A DNA stretch of 64,000 nt, from assembly GCF_035083965.1 (NCBI RefSeq), contig NC_089738.1, forward strand, positions 15,340,734-15,404,733, given 5' to 3'. Positions 13,238 to 26,400 of the stretch are shown in pieces (position 1 is the first letter of the stretch; every line of letters starts with the position of its first letter). The stretch is from Branchiostoma lanceolatum. Taxonomy: Eukaryota; Chordata; Leptocardii; Amphioxiformes; Branchiostomatidae. Position numbers and translations under genes: made by a program. The notes beneath the pieces are model-generated. The model was not told the origin of the DNA, did not search any database, and saw only the letters and a list, made by a program, of their open reading frames with translations.

Positions 13238-15047
13238 CTACTCAGAATGTCTTTCCTCCACGGTCGCAGCTAGATCCTTGCGGCCACACTTCTTGAGCGC
13301 CTCCGCCAGGATCCTAGTCTGAACCCCGGGCCCCTTGTCTCTAGTTCGCGTAAACCACAGGACCAGCATGGCGTACACTGCCTCGGCCTCATTCCCGGGG
13401 TGGTCGGCTAAACACCGGTCCACCTCCGCCTTCTTGATGGCCAGGTGTGTGCCCAAGCGCCGCCACTCGTTTTCCAGCTGATCTGCAAGTCTCATCAAGA
13501 AGGCGTCGTCGACTGCTAGGAAAAAAAGGCACAAAAAAAATCATCAATCAAAAGTTACAAAATGTCAGATAAATCCGCTCTAGTAAAGCACCTTATGGTG
13601 TTATAGATATTCATAGAAAGAAGAATGTTTTAATAGCTCAACTGGTAGCAGCCTCACAGTTGAGCCCCTTGTTCCAATTGGTTGTTAACTGGGAAACCCC
13701 GGTCATGACTTCTCAGTTGGGGCTGCACCCATCTTTCGGAAGAGACGTAAAATGGGGGTCCCGTGTTCAAGGAGGTGACTCAAGCACGTAAAATGGGGAG
13801 TGCTAGCAACCCTTCCCTGTAAAGATACACCCTGCTAAAACAGCAAGGAAACTTGCTGCCCTATGTGCCAATGCAAGGCACTGCAAGGGTCTGAACAAAC
13901 GAACGATTTTCTAGATCTCTTCCCAAGTGACATTCGGTCATTTACATTATTGTCTCCTCAATTGGAAGCTAAAATCAAAGCCATGATATACTAATATGGT
14001 GCATAGTATGGCGCCCATCTCCGTTTCTATAGCCCTTGGGCCATACAGCTATACAAGCACTATAGCAGCGAATAGACCGTGCGGTGGTGAGTGTTGTAGC
14101 TCCCTACCAACACTGTGTTCTATACCCATACGACTGCATTGTTATGAAACAATGTAAGAATATCGAGCGAATATGCTTGACCTAAAACTGTAAATAGATT
14201 CATTAGGTAGATAGATCCCGGACAAAAGAGTGACGTCAGAATGGTTTTGCTACCTGAAGGAAGACTTTCACCATTCGTGACTACTGTAATCCACACCAAC
14301 TTTCACTTGTGGTCAAGCGTTCTTCAACATGGTTTATTTCAACGTATGGTTTACTTCTAAATCGGACGGGGATGACCAATTCAAATTATGCTGTGAATCT
14401 AAAAGCAAACAAAAACTTGGAAAAGAACATCTAGACCTCAAAAGTGAATCGTTGTTTATTACGTCGAGACGTGACGTCTAAAGCTGACTAAACTGACTTA
14501 AACTGACTGGCATAAGTGCGGAGTCACACACTAGAAACGGTTCACCAGTGACGGAGAATGCGTGAGGACAAACATAGCTTCATTGTAACAGTCTCAATTC
14601 ACGCTCACGGCTAGAGGGAAATCAAGAAGTTGTCCGGAATGCGACCAACTGGCTGTTCCGGTTTGTTTATGTTGACGAGATTCACTGGTCATTTCGTATA
14701 GCTGAAGAAACTTAAAGTGGTACATTGTACACCTGCCATAACAACAGTTACCGAAGTGCATTGCCGTCTGATATTTCGTTGTTATATAACCATCTTGTGT
14801 TTCACATGATATCCAATGTCTACCAAATAATACATGGTTAGCATGAAGCAGGGAGCGGTTAAGACTATTGTGAAAACATTCCATACACCAAAGCAGCAGC
14901 AAATGCAAGGAAACTCCTTGCTATAAAACGCTGCGAATCTGTAGCATACCAGATGTTATAGAAGACTACAGGCATACGAAAGAATGGAGATTATATATAG
15001 CTATATGAACATTACTCACCTTGTTTGAGTTGATTGTCGGACTCCAT
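13238..15047 (-). CDS. Small death-domain-only protein (101 residues)
   Basis: Two coding exons on the minus strand. Exon 1 (15020-15047) starts at the ATG and encodes MESDNQLKQ; its donor is GTGAGT in phase 1. Exon 2 (13238-13515) begins after CCTAG and completes the split codon, giving 101 residues with no leftover bases. Residues about 12-95 form a death domain: LADQLENEWRRLG, then IKKAEVDRCLADHP, EAVYAMLVLWFTR and ILAEALKKCGRKDLAATVE match the six-helix pattern, including the conserved W in helix 1 and the W of helix 5. Nothing but the domain and short tails is present, so it could act only by homotypic binding, as a decoy or linker for larger death-domain adaptors; that role is inference. 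The partner is unknown. An extra upstream exon cannot be excluded. Confidence 0.8.
13628..13905 (+). mobile_element. tRNA-derived SINE copy in the intron of the death-domain gene
   Basis: Starts TAGCTCAACTGGTAGCAGCC, similar to a tRNA A box, followed by a B-box-like TTGTTCCAATTGG. The body has GACGTAAAATGGGGGTCCCG and the 3' part ends near CTGAACAAACGAACG. The body shares its phrasing with elements at 25070, 27950, 29740 and 31340. Non-autonomous and old, judging from scattered differences. Confidence 0.55.
14000..14130. mobile_element. Fragment of the CCCATCTC...TATAGCCCTTGGGC SINE family
   Basis: Contains CGCCCATCTCCGTTTCTATA and GCCCTTGGGCCATACAG, shared with copies at about 17945, 20016 (reverse), 21909 and 38338. 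Only the 3' body is here; the tRNA-like head is absent. Confidence 0.5.
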
Positions 15048-15336
15048 GATCAACAGAGTAAGGCGCGCAGTTCTTCACCAAAACAATTGAGGCATGTGAA
15101 AAGCTGCTCTGTTGTAGGCTTCCCGCCAAGGGTCCTAAACCACCTTTAGTCGATGTCTTCTATTAAACACAAGTTCACTTAACAACCGCTTGTGACAATA
15201 CCAACGTAGTACCGCAGTTCTAATTCAAGATCCGGTGCGATCTGACTCTTATATTGAGTAATAGAGTGGCCGAATTTAAGTGGATGTCCCCATCGACCAG
15301 CAACCACAAGCCCACTAAGAACGCGCTAGAATCTTT

Positions 15337-15693
15337 TCATGTCAACATAGCCACGAAAGGCGTTCGACTCGTACGCAACAAAAGCCCGCGTGTTGTACAA
15401 ATAGCGCCGTAGGTTTGATCCTTGGTAGCTAATCGCGGCTCAAGTTTCTTGGACAAATAGTCTTCAAACGACAATTCAGGGAACGAGTCATTGATCCGGC
15501 TGGTCTGGTTGGAGAGACTTTCACCTGGGGTATTTTGGCAACTCCAACGGGAGGGAGACACAAGAGGTGCAGGTGTGGCATATTGGAGTTGTTGACTCCT
15601 TAGTGACCTTGAAAGTATTTTGTTATGCTCTACGTCTTTTTGAGGGGAACTCAATTCAAAAAACCACATTGTTATGAATACAAAATCAACCAC
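15337..15693 (-). CDS. Open frame of unknown product, 118 codons, doubtful
   Basis: This frame ends in LLLRTSRTPFVAMLT and contains NDSFPELSFEDYLSKKLEPR, with a balanced composition unlike repeat-derived frames nearby. I do not recognise a family. It lies 290 bp upstream of the death-domain gene start on the same strand, but the stop at 15337 separates them, so it is not simply exon 1 of that gene. Its 5' part runs into a tandem repeat (15662-16030), so the true start, if any, is probably internal. It could be a chance frame. Confidence 0.2.
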   Translation of the reverse strand: MVDFVFITMWFFELSSPQKDVEHNKILSRSLRSQQLQYATPAPLVSPSRWSCQNTPGESLSNQTSRINDSFPELSFEDYLSKKLEPRLATKDQTYGAICTTRGLLLRTSRTPFVAMLT

Positions 15694-16030
15694 GTTTCGT
15701 AAAATTTCATCAGAGGTAAAGAAAGAAATGGACCCTCAAAAACTAAACAGTAGCCCCCCCCCCCATGTATACCCTTCTTGGTATCTAGGTGTAGGTGCAG
15801 GTTTGACCTTGGAGTTGAACGTTTGTTTACTCTAAGAAACCCCTTTTTTACTAAGGGGAATTCCTCTACAGTAGCAGGTGTTATTTTCTTACAGACTACT
15901 TTGTTAAGAGTACAAAGTGAACCACGTTTTGTAACATTTTATCAGAGATAAATATGAATGCACCATTATAATCCAGTAACATAACTGTAGCCCCCCCCAT
16001 GCAGACCTTTCTTGGTATCTAGGTATGGGC
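15662..16030. repeat. Two tandem diverged copies of a 236-bp unit
   Basis: 15662-15795 and 15898-16030 share CCACGTTT, AAATTTTATCAGAG-type wording, a C run, then CTTCTTGGTATCTAGGT. Spacing is about 236 bp. Divergence is moderate. No coding content seen. Confidence 0.5.
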
Positions 16031-17472
16031 TCCAATGGGTTATATAACACTTACTTAATCACTGTCACGTTCAATTGATTTGAATAAATGCACTCAAACG
16101 TTGGAACAGACACTCCCTTGAGGGTCAGAGATATGTCAAGGGCCAGGTAAAACATTTGTACACACCGGGAGAACTTATATGTTGTTTAGTCTTTGCCAAA
16201 AACTGTGTGAAAGAGTCAGAGAGTAGAAGAAAGGTTTAAGTTTGCTGAAGGCAAACTTGTTTGTTTGTTCGATCGCCTCAAGTTCAACTCAGGGGACCCC
16301 CTGTATTCACCAACAGTTCACACAAAGTAACGTGATACGAACATGGAACAAAGGGGGGCGAGAAAGGGAAGGTGCTCAAGTGTTGTAATGTCGTCATACA
16401 ACACAAATAGTGTCTTAAATGGTTCAATTGGAATAACAGTTCAAGGGTCAGGAGTTCAAGACCACTGTAGTATTTGTTTTCTTTATTTACTTCAACTCTC
16501 ACTCATCAGAATTTGTACAATTCTCTCAATATCAAGGAGTTGGCATAAAATACACGAGCCATCTTCCATAGTATTCATCTCCAAATACAGAGAGTGAATT
16601 TTTTTATAGGTTTGAACCATGGGACTCCATTATGTAAAAGAATAGACATGTCACACAAAGCATAATGTTTCCTTGTTTATATGTTGATGTGACCCCAGTG
16701 GCACCAGCAGGACAGCTGATACTACAGTATTGTCAGGTGACTAAGTCTGTTTGTGTGTTTCTGTGATTCTCGATCAAAATATAGAGTTGCCATACATTCT
16801 CAACTTTCAATACTGCTATTTATGTCTGTGGGTCTGGAAAGGTTGTAAAGCAATATGGGTAAGGGGTTGAAGTATGTCATCTCTGACTGCTTTGTAGGCT
16901 TCTGAAATACTATGAAAAAGATTGCAGAGAAAAATATATTTTCTGTTATATCAATGTAATTCTTCTAGGCAAAGTCTTGGATTTCTTACAAATACACATG
17001 TTGTTCCACGCTTGAAACATGCATGTTCACTTCAAAAATATTCCTTGTTCAAAAGTTCTATTGCTGATATAAAAATGACCATGTAATGATGTGAAACGAC
17101 ATGATTTATTATGACTATGTCACCATGTTAAATGCTTACATTGTATACATATCATTACAATTGTATGTTCTATATTCATCATGAATTCGTTGAATCTAAC
17201 ATTTGTTTATTTCTGTATCTAGAGTTTATCAGATACAACATATGAAAGAAGTAACCAGTATTCTGGTGAAGAGGAAAAAAAAAATACCGGTAAGAATACT
17301 GAACTGTTCCCATCTTATGGAAGGGTCCACATGTCTTGTAGGGGAGTCCAGGGCAAAGTTTTGAAATTAATAAGTTAACTCTCAGTCTTTTAGTCCATCC
17401 TGTTCCTTTGTATCTAGTCACTGTACGTGGATAATAGGTTCGTCATATATACAACATCTGGACAGTACCACC
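16031..17472. other. Gap between death-domain gene upstream region and INTS4 3' end
   Basis: No supported gene. TTTATT near 17205 gives AATAAA on the minus strand, about 270 bp past the INTS4 stop, a plausible poly(A) signal. Open frames here are short and carry no motif that I recognise. Confidence 0.35.
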
Positions 17473-20400
17473 TCATCTCTTGGTGGGGGTGGGCAGGATA
17501 TAAACTTTGACAGGTTTACACAGAGGGATGACGCTGGCTGCTGCCCCTCCCTCCTCCTCATCCTCTTGGTCTCTCCCAGAGTAGGGCAGAACCATTCCTA
17601 GCTCCACATGGCATGGTTCTGGGGGACGGGAAGGTTTAGAATTATTACCTTCGCCACGTTTTTCTGCGTGTGCATGTGCATGTGCGTGTGCGTGTGTATG
17701 TGTATGTGTATGTGTACAGCACAAGTTGAGAAGTTGTGGATAGAATTTTATGACATTTGGTACGTTGCTAGTAGGTGGCAAAAAGAGATTAGGTTTGGGT
17801 CCATGGTATCATATCGTAGCAAGAATTCTGTTTTTCACATCTCATGTTCTGGACATGCTATGGTCATGATTTTTCAAACTTTAGATAGCTCTTGGGTACA
17901 CTTATCTAATAACAGCACAAAATCTTTTGCATAACTTTTGGTGTATAGGTCAGTGCCCATCTCCCTTTCTATAGCCCTTGGGCTACAGGGTTGTGCTTAC
18001 AGCATAGAACACCTGTACTTTGTTACAGGTTCACCTATCTTATCATCAAAATATTTCAAATATATCAAAAACATATTACTCACCTGTCCATTGTTGATGG
18101 GACAGGTAAACTTGTGTCAGCACGCGGTGACGCAGCGGACCCAGTCTGTGGATGTCAGCTGGTCTCACACTGGTGAGCTGGCTCTGACCGTCCGGGAACT
18201 TCAGCTGTGACAAACACCAGGAGGAGACCATATAGTTGTAATCGTTTGTAGTTTGAGATTAATTTTACATCATGCAGCATAGGGTTGCATATCAATACTG
18301 GACTTGAATAAAATTGCACCCAAGTATATACTCGATTTGTGATTAAACATGTATAATTATCAATACAGCAAGCATGAAAATCTAGTACTGGAAAATGCTG
18401 AAAACATTGTATGGCAGTTGAAATCAGTGTCATCATTGATTTGTGATGCTCTTGTGAGAGTAGGTTTCTTTGCATACTTGTTCTGTTATCATTGATGACT
18501 ACAGGTTACTTTGTCAAATTGTTCAGGTACAGGTATCATATATAGGTCCAAACCTGTAGCTAAACCCCTGTACTGGTACCTGTACTGATGTTACATTTAG
18601 GTAAGCAGCTCTATCATTGCTCCATTCCTCACCTGTATCAGTACATCTTGTGCCTGAGTGACATTATCCAGTGTGGCATCCACATCTATTGCCAGCGCCA
18701 GCCCTGCCGTGAACCGTTGGACGTTATCGGACTCTCCGGATGGCTCCACGATGTCGGCACGGGCCTGACGCACACAGTTGCCTATCTCCATAGCTGGTGG
18801 GATGTGTCCTGTAATCCCACACAAACAACACACGGTTTTTTGAATGCGCAATTAGTTGGCCTTAAAAGCCTAAGATATGTTTAAGTAATATTTTTGTCAT
18901 GCATGATTGTTGATAATGTCATAATTCTTTTACCTTTCTCAAAATGTCTATTACTTTATGTTCTCTGTCTTATACTTATAGTGCTAATCAATATATGTTT
19001 AATGACCCACTGTGGTGTTTAGGATAAGATGATAAACAACAGGATAAATCACCTCACTCGATGGTTTATTCAGTGGTTATAGGTTACTGGCCAGCTGGCA
19101 TTATCTCAACCTAAACACCTCCATCAACCTTTAATCATCATTTTGTCACTAGCAATTATCCTAAGGGCATGAATTTGAATTAAAGATGATCATTATAGCT
19201 TTTGGGGGCAAAATTTGTGCTGGAGACTCACCCTGGATGAGTGGTAAGAGGTACTTTGTGAAACTCACCCTGGATGAGTGGTAAGAGGTACTTTGCGATG
19301 AGGGAAGCTTTACTGGACTCTAACATGGACATCTCTGCCAGGAGGGCCTGTGTGAAGGAGTCTGCCTGGACCTTCTTACTGTTCAGATAACTAGGAAAAA
19401 ACATGACAGATTTTGTAAACATGTTATTATGACATGTACAGAGCAGATTTGCTGATAGAACTTTCATGTAGGTATGATGTAATATATGTATCATTGAGAA
19501 ACTTGTAGGTTGTAGATTGATAAAATGTACATGTGAGATTCTAGACAGCATTCTTGGCTGACACAAGGCTATCATCCATAGGGTTTCAATGTTAATTTCA
19601 ATGGACATTTACTGCACAGAAGTAAGTATCTGACAAAAACTATGTTACTAAAAAATATCTGCAATGTTGTATTTTCTTCTAATCTATCACAGATATACAA
19701 ATGTAAGACTATCAGTGCTCACTTGCAGCGTTACATACAGAATAGAAAAATGTACAGAGCCCACCTCTGTACTTCAGTCACTCTCTGCAGATACAACTCA
19801 CACAGCTGGGAGGAGGTCTTAGTCCTGCAAAATTGGACAAGAGTTAATGAGTGCTAGTGCATACTCCGCTTCTACTTATATGGTCTCTAACATTTTTGAA
19901 TACCAATTGTCATTCATACCTTCACTCAGGCCCTGTCTGACCAAGTTTGTCTAACTCTAAGTTTCAATAAGTTAACAACTTAAAACATTTGATAGAAGCA
20001 GCATAATCTATAGCTAGTAATACCCCCTCTACAAACCACTACCAGTGGACTAGCCCCTTGCTGTAATGCTTGCACAACTGTTTGGCTAAAGGGCTATAGA
20101 AATGGAGATGGGTGCTGCCCTACACACTGAAAGTTTTGGGAAGGATTTTAACTAACTTAAATAGTATCCTTTTATGCTACAACCCAGTCTACCAGAGTTT
20201 GACACAAATAAATAAAGGCTCAAACAAAGAAACAAAGAAACAAACCAACCCTTTAGCCCCTGCCTGTCTCCCCCGTAGGTCCACCAGCAGCTGTAGTGTG
20301 TGTGCCTTCAGTCTCATCTGCAGGACACACCCCACCTCTTCTGAACTCAGACCCAGGAACAACTGTTCCATCTGATGGGTCAGCTCCAGCATCTGCAGAG

Positions 20401-23400
20401 GGGGGAGGATACGTGGATGGAACAGCCTTTAACCATTAGCAAGCGGGCTAAGCGTCAAGGATAGATCTCTTGGTGAAACTCCAATATAGTCGGAAGTTTT
20501 TGTAGATATAGGTAAAATGAACTGAGGTCGCATTCCTTTTATGGCCATTGAATTTATCAAAACTACATGACATTTGGGTGAATGTACTTCTTTTCATAGT
20601 CTTTTATCAGAATTATGTTCAAGAAATGATGGAAATGCAGTGAGTTACATGTGGGGTGGGTATGATGGAATACCTGTCTGACAGAAGCCCTGACTGTTGC
20701 ACACTGTACTGCACCTAGTGCTGCTGGCATGGCCCATAGCTGGTCAGACAGTGCCTAGGAAACACAAAAATATACAGTACCATAACTTCACCTGTAACAC
20801 GTTCTGTATACTAGTAGTAGAATTACATGTAGCATGCAACAAACCGGTACGTCATGTACATACTGTCTGTCTTTCCTGTCATGACTAGTGGAAAATAAGT
20901 TCTTCAGTGAGCTTAACTAGTTTGAGATCATCTTCATTTTCACCCACCTTGCGGAAGAGCATGTGACAGTGCAGGTACATGGCAGTACAGGCAGCTGTGG
21001 CAGCCAGTTGGGGCTCCAGACTCCCCACTCTCTCCAGGTCCCTGTTAACATAACACAATCATGATGAACGTAAACACTTGGTCACTGCACAGAGAACCAA
21101 CAACTTACAGGTGTAATACAGTACAAAATGTGTATCACAATCTTGGTGAACACACAATGCCCTTTTATATACCAGTAGGCTTTTGGACCAGAACAAATTT
21201 TACAGCATCATCCATTTAGCTAGTCTTTTTTGCTAGTTTCTTGACAAAAAAACCCACTTCATTTTACTTTTAGTGACAAGAATTTGACCTGTATTTTGGT
21301 TGATATTGTAAAAGCGTACAATTCTCATTCTGTCATTGGTTTGCTGGGTTATAGAGATTGTTGGGTTCAAAACACACCTTTGAAATAAACATTATGTAAA
21401 GAAGTTCAAACAACTTGTCTTTTATCATTAGAAGGTTATGTAGTAGATAACATCTTAGACATTGCTTAAAAAAAACAAAGATGGCGGCGCCCATGTGTCA
21501 GAGAGTACAACAGAACGGGTTTTGCTGTCCAAAACCTGTAATAACATTAGCTGTACAAACCTGATAGTCATCTGCAGTAGTTCCACAGCTGCAGCGTGCT
21601 GCATGTGCGGCAGCGCCCCCAGGCGGCTCAGGATGTGCTGCAGGAAGCTGCCGTGGTCGTCAAGGCTCGGCCGCCGCTGACGTTCGGGGCTCATCATCAG
21701 GGAACGGTGACCCTCCAGCTGAGGGAACGACAAACTTGTTTTAGACTGCTGTAACACGAGTCACTTATTCCTTATACAAATATTGACACTATTGTTTTAC
21801 ATACAACAAAACTGTGTATGAGTAAGAGGATGAATGGAAAATGAATTCAGAGAACCATTGTCAACAACTACGTTTAGTTAAAACTCTTTCCACACCTTTC
21901 AATGTTTTGGGCGGTCCCATTTTTGTTTCTGTAGCCCTTGGGCCACACAGTTATACAAGCACTACAGCAGGGGGCTAGTCCACTATTTGTCCAACTCCTA
22001 CCGGTATACTCTTTCTCACAAGTGCTGATTGCTAAGCAGAGAAATCGGTATCCACTATTCTCGATATGACCCAGCCAGGGTTTGAACCTGCGACCTCCGT
22101 AATCAATGTAAATCGAGCACCCTATCAACTAGGCTATGATACAGATTCAGCTATTTCTGTGGCTACTCAAGGAATCACCCCTCAAATACAGAAACAGAGC
22201 AGAAGTCTGACCTTCAGTTGCGGTACCAGCTCTGTGAGGCTGTCCCTCAGGTAGTCGTAGTGCCTGAGTGTGTGTTCAGGGAACATGGGCTGGAGCGTGG
22301 GACAGGACACTGCCGCGTTAAACACCAGGATCAGGATAGCTATGTCTGCAGGGTCGGGTTAAGATTCATACACATAACACTATCGGTAGGTAAAAAGGTA
22401 ACAGTCCCATAGTCTTTGTGAGGTTGTAGGGGCAGTGGGTTGTTAATCCACTGTGTCTAGGGTAGGTATCGGAGAGCAGAACCCATCCCTCTCCTTCTGA
22501 CCGCAATTTACCTCCCCAATTGAAGTCAGGTACCCATCTACACCTGGGTGGACTGTGGAAAGTTGTGTAACATGTTTCTTGAGGACACAATGTCCAGCCA
22601 GGAATCAAACCTATGACCTCTTGATCATGTGTCTACTACCTTAAACTTGGCCATTGAAGACTTAGAAACAGAAGGATACATGCTGGGTCATCCATGTCAG
22701 GTTCTGTGGCATCGAAGTATGGGTGTGCACACAGGAGTTCAGGGGTCAAGGTCGCCACAAGGTCAGCATGATGGCTGCCAACCTGCTGCATGCACCTGGG
22801 AGGTCAAAACAACAGTGACCTTTGTGTTAAACATGTATACAGCAGTGCAGTTTTCAAACTGTCAGTGTGAAATACAAATATTGTAAATGCTGCCATACAT
22901 TCAGCGTCTATATCAACTAACATTTACAGATTACATGATATATATATGGCCTCCGTTGGTCAGTATTGACCATGGTAAAATCCTCATTCACAACAGCCCT
23001 ACAGCATCGACTATGGCTAAACAGCCCTATACGAGAATGGCAGTCTCTGCCACAAAAATCACATCTGTAAGCTGACTCAGTTCTGTTGCAAAGCTCTTTT
23101 CTGCGGATCCGCTTTTCTTCTTATGAAATCATGAAAATATTCAACTCTTTCATCATGTTCAAATTGTACAGATTTCATATCTCTTATTGGGCAATCTGAA
23201 GGACAACATGTTCAATTATTTACACATTTAGCTGTTCTATACATCCAAGTCCAAACGAAACTGGTAAAGAATTCTACTGAATTACATATTGTGGTTGCAC
23301 TGTTACTCGTAAGAATTAAACTACCACAGCTTCTCAAACCTACGAATAAAAAAAAAATGTCAGAAAATGTAACATTTTTTGACAACACCTCGGGGGGAGC

Positions 23401-26400
23401 CACTATATTTCGACCCTGGCTACCTCCAACTTGTGAATCAGTCCACCATAAGGGCTTAAAGGGGAGGTTACAGCTTACCATTCCTTTCACAAGATCAGAC
23501 AGGTTTAGACGTAGTGCTATTCCATACTTAACCCAAATACTGAACACCAGTTTGTAAGGTGTAATCTGTTACATATGCTACTGTTGGTTGTACATTTTGT
23601 CTTTTGTATATATTTTCCGATTGTTTGAGTGTGCTCTTTTGTACTTTTAATTTTAAGACTGCGTAATTCAGCCGGTTTACTTGAAAGAAGGTAACATCGG
23701 CTGCAATGCTGTTTTAATTCTGTATGTGTCAATTCCTGAATAAACCATTTATATATATCCCATCTGTAGCCCATGAGTACTGACCTCCATATAGACAGCC
23801 TGTCTGAAGGGTACTTGCTGAGGTTTCGCAGCATGGCGTGGATGGTGCTGTTCAGACAGGCCTTGGACAGCTGCTGACAACTGCACAGCAACTCATGGAG
23901 GGCCTCACGGATTGGTTTAGATGCATCCTGGTGGAACACATTTGTAACTGTTAATAGCGTATTTCTAGCGCAAACTTCCAAGCCGTGAGTAATTGTACAA
24001 ATTATGGGACTTGTATTGACTTATGTTACAAATGGCTAATGTCAGTACCTGATTTCATAAGTAGTTTTTATTAAGTATCTACTGTAATTTCTAACAAGGT
24101 AATCAGAGATGGCAGACTTCACCCGCTTATAATTACTCATGCTGCTTTGAAACACTTCTGGTCCAACCAACAAAATAGCAGTACTAGTGAGTATGCATGG
24201 CAACACTGTATTGTGTATATTGAGAAATACACAGACACACACTCACTCATAGACAAGCCAAACACAGTAATTCACTCTCCTGGAGTGAAGTAAAAATACA
24301 ACTGTTACACTTTGATTTGAAAGTTAGAAATGTACAAACTATATTAAAAAGATACATGATAGCTAGGCAATTGTCTAAAACGTTCTAAATCTGTGGAACC
24401 ATTCTTGATATACATGTAGACTAGGGGTGGATACTGGTTCGCTGGACCTGATTCAGACCTTTATAACATCCAAGAACCGAGTCCAAAAACCTGAAAGTAC
24501 AAATATATTTTTCTATTTTGTTTGACAAAAAGTGTTTTGAGTCTCCCCTCTGACAAAAAAGGCATTTAAGAGAAGTGCAACATTCAAATATTAAACACTG
24601 GTTTGTCTTGAAAGTCTTCTCACCAAGTCTTCTCGTGCGTGTCAGTATTAATTCTCTATTCTTAATATTCGTCTAATAAAACAAAACATCAGCTGGACAG
24701 GATCAGATCCAGGTTCAGGTCCAAGCCTGAACCTAAATTTCTGCACCTAAACTTGGACTCAGACCTTATTAATCCGAACCGGTATCCAACCCTAATGTAG
24801 ACCAATTTTTCATAACGTACATCGAGTGCTCCTAGAACAGTGTCCAGCTGATCTTCCCGTAGCACAACATGTCGGCAGATCTTGCGCAGGGAACGGATGG
24901 AGTTGAGTCGCACCCCCTCGATCTCATCGTTAAACATGTCCACCAGGAAGTCCAGACTCTGCTGTGCGAACGTCTGGTTGTTGGAGGCAAGTTCACAGAG
25001 GGAGTCAACAGAAGCACTGCGAACCTCTGTGGCAAAAATATATGACATAAGATATCATATATGGTGGCATTGCTGCCTTGTGGTTAGGGTTGTTGACTTA
25101 GGATCTATCTAAAGGTTCTGGGTTTGATCACAATGCAGTGCTCTTGGGGAAGGAATTTTATACCAATTTCCTCAAATTGGGAAAATAAAGTACCTACAAA
25201 ATGTAGCTTCAGGACGTCCAGCTTTGAGAAGAGCTACACTTGGAGCATGTTAAAGAACCCGGCACACATGTATTAGTAAGAGTGGGGGTCCAGGGTTTGA
25301 GTGAATAAAACCTTAGTGTAGCTAAGTGTTGCTATCAAAAATCATGCATGTCCAAAGGTATGAAGTGAGCGTTAGCTATTCCATTGACTGATGATACAGT
25401 CTCTTTCATCCAAAATGGACAAAAAAACAGACAGCAGACTGAAAAAGAAAAAAATGCCACAAATGCCTAATGCACTTAAAGCTGTGAAAAAGTCTATGAT
25501 CATGCAAAGGGTTTGGGCTATAGAATGAAGCTAGGGAGACCAGCACCAGGCTTTCTTGACTTAAAGAAACTTTTCAGATAATTAACATAGAAAAAGACTT
25601 GGCCCTTTTTTTATCTATGCTATGGCCTCGTCCTCAGCATTAGCAGCAGAACTTACAGGCTTAAAAACCTTTACCTAAGAACTCGTCCTCCAAGCCGTGA
25701 ACGAATGCCCCGCAGGCTCCGCTGTCTATCAGACTGATGGAGTCCGTGTCCACCTCTTCCTTCGGCGCGTCGTCTCCCCACTTCTTCCCCGTGGACCACT
25801 CCCCGCGGGCGTACATCTCCTTCGCTCGCTCGTGAGCTGTTCTCTTCCTCTGGTGTGGACAAAGTTTTGTGTATATTGAAATGTGAAATATGTATGCAAC
25901 AGGCCTCAATAGTTGGCAGTAGGGGTGGGTACCGGTTCGCTGGACCTGATTCGGACCTTAATAACATCCAAGAACCGAGTCCAAAAAAACCTGAAAGCCA
26001 AGAACCTGAGTCCAAAAAAAACTGAACAAAGTACAAAATTTATTATTTTGTTTGATAAAAAGCGTATTGAGTCTTCCCTGTGACAAAAAAGGCATTTAAA
26101 ATAAGTGCAACATTCAAATATCAAATACTGGTTTATCTTGAAAGTCTTCTCACCAAGAAACTTTTATAGTCGTTCGTGTCAGTATTACTCTCTATGCTTA
26201 ATATTGGTCTAATAAAACAAAACATCAACTGGACAGGATTAGGTCCAGGTTCAGGTCCGGACCTGAACCTAAATCTCTGGACCTAAACTTGGACTTGGAC
26301 CTTATTAAGCCAAACCGGTATCCACCCCTAGTTGGCAGCAGCAGAATGTTGGTGAACAAATGTCAAGATTGGCGGCATAGAACTTTTCATGGATCCAATT

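Noticed and set aside
24689-24820. C-terminal extension of INTS4 exon 10 in the open frame
   Set aside because: The frame runs past the GTACGT donor into a MITE; exon 11 continues the INTS4 similarity exactly from the donor at 24821.
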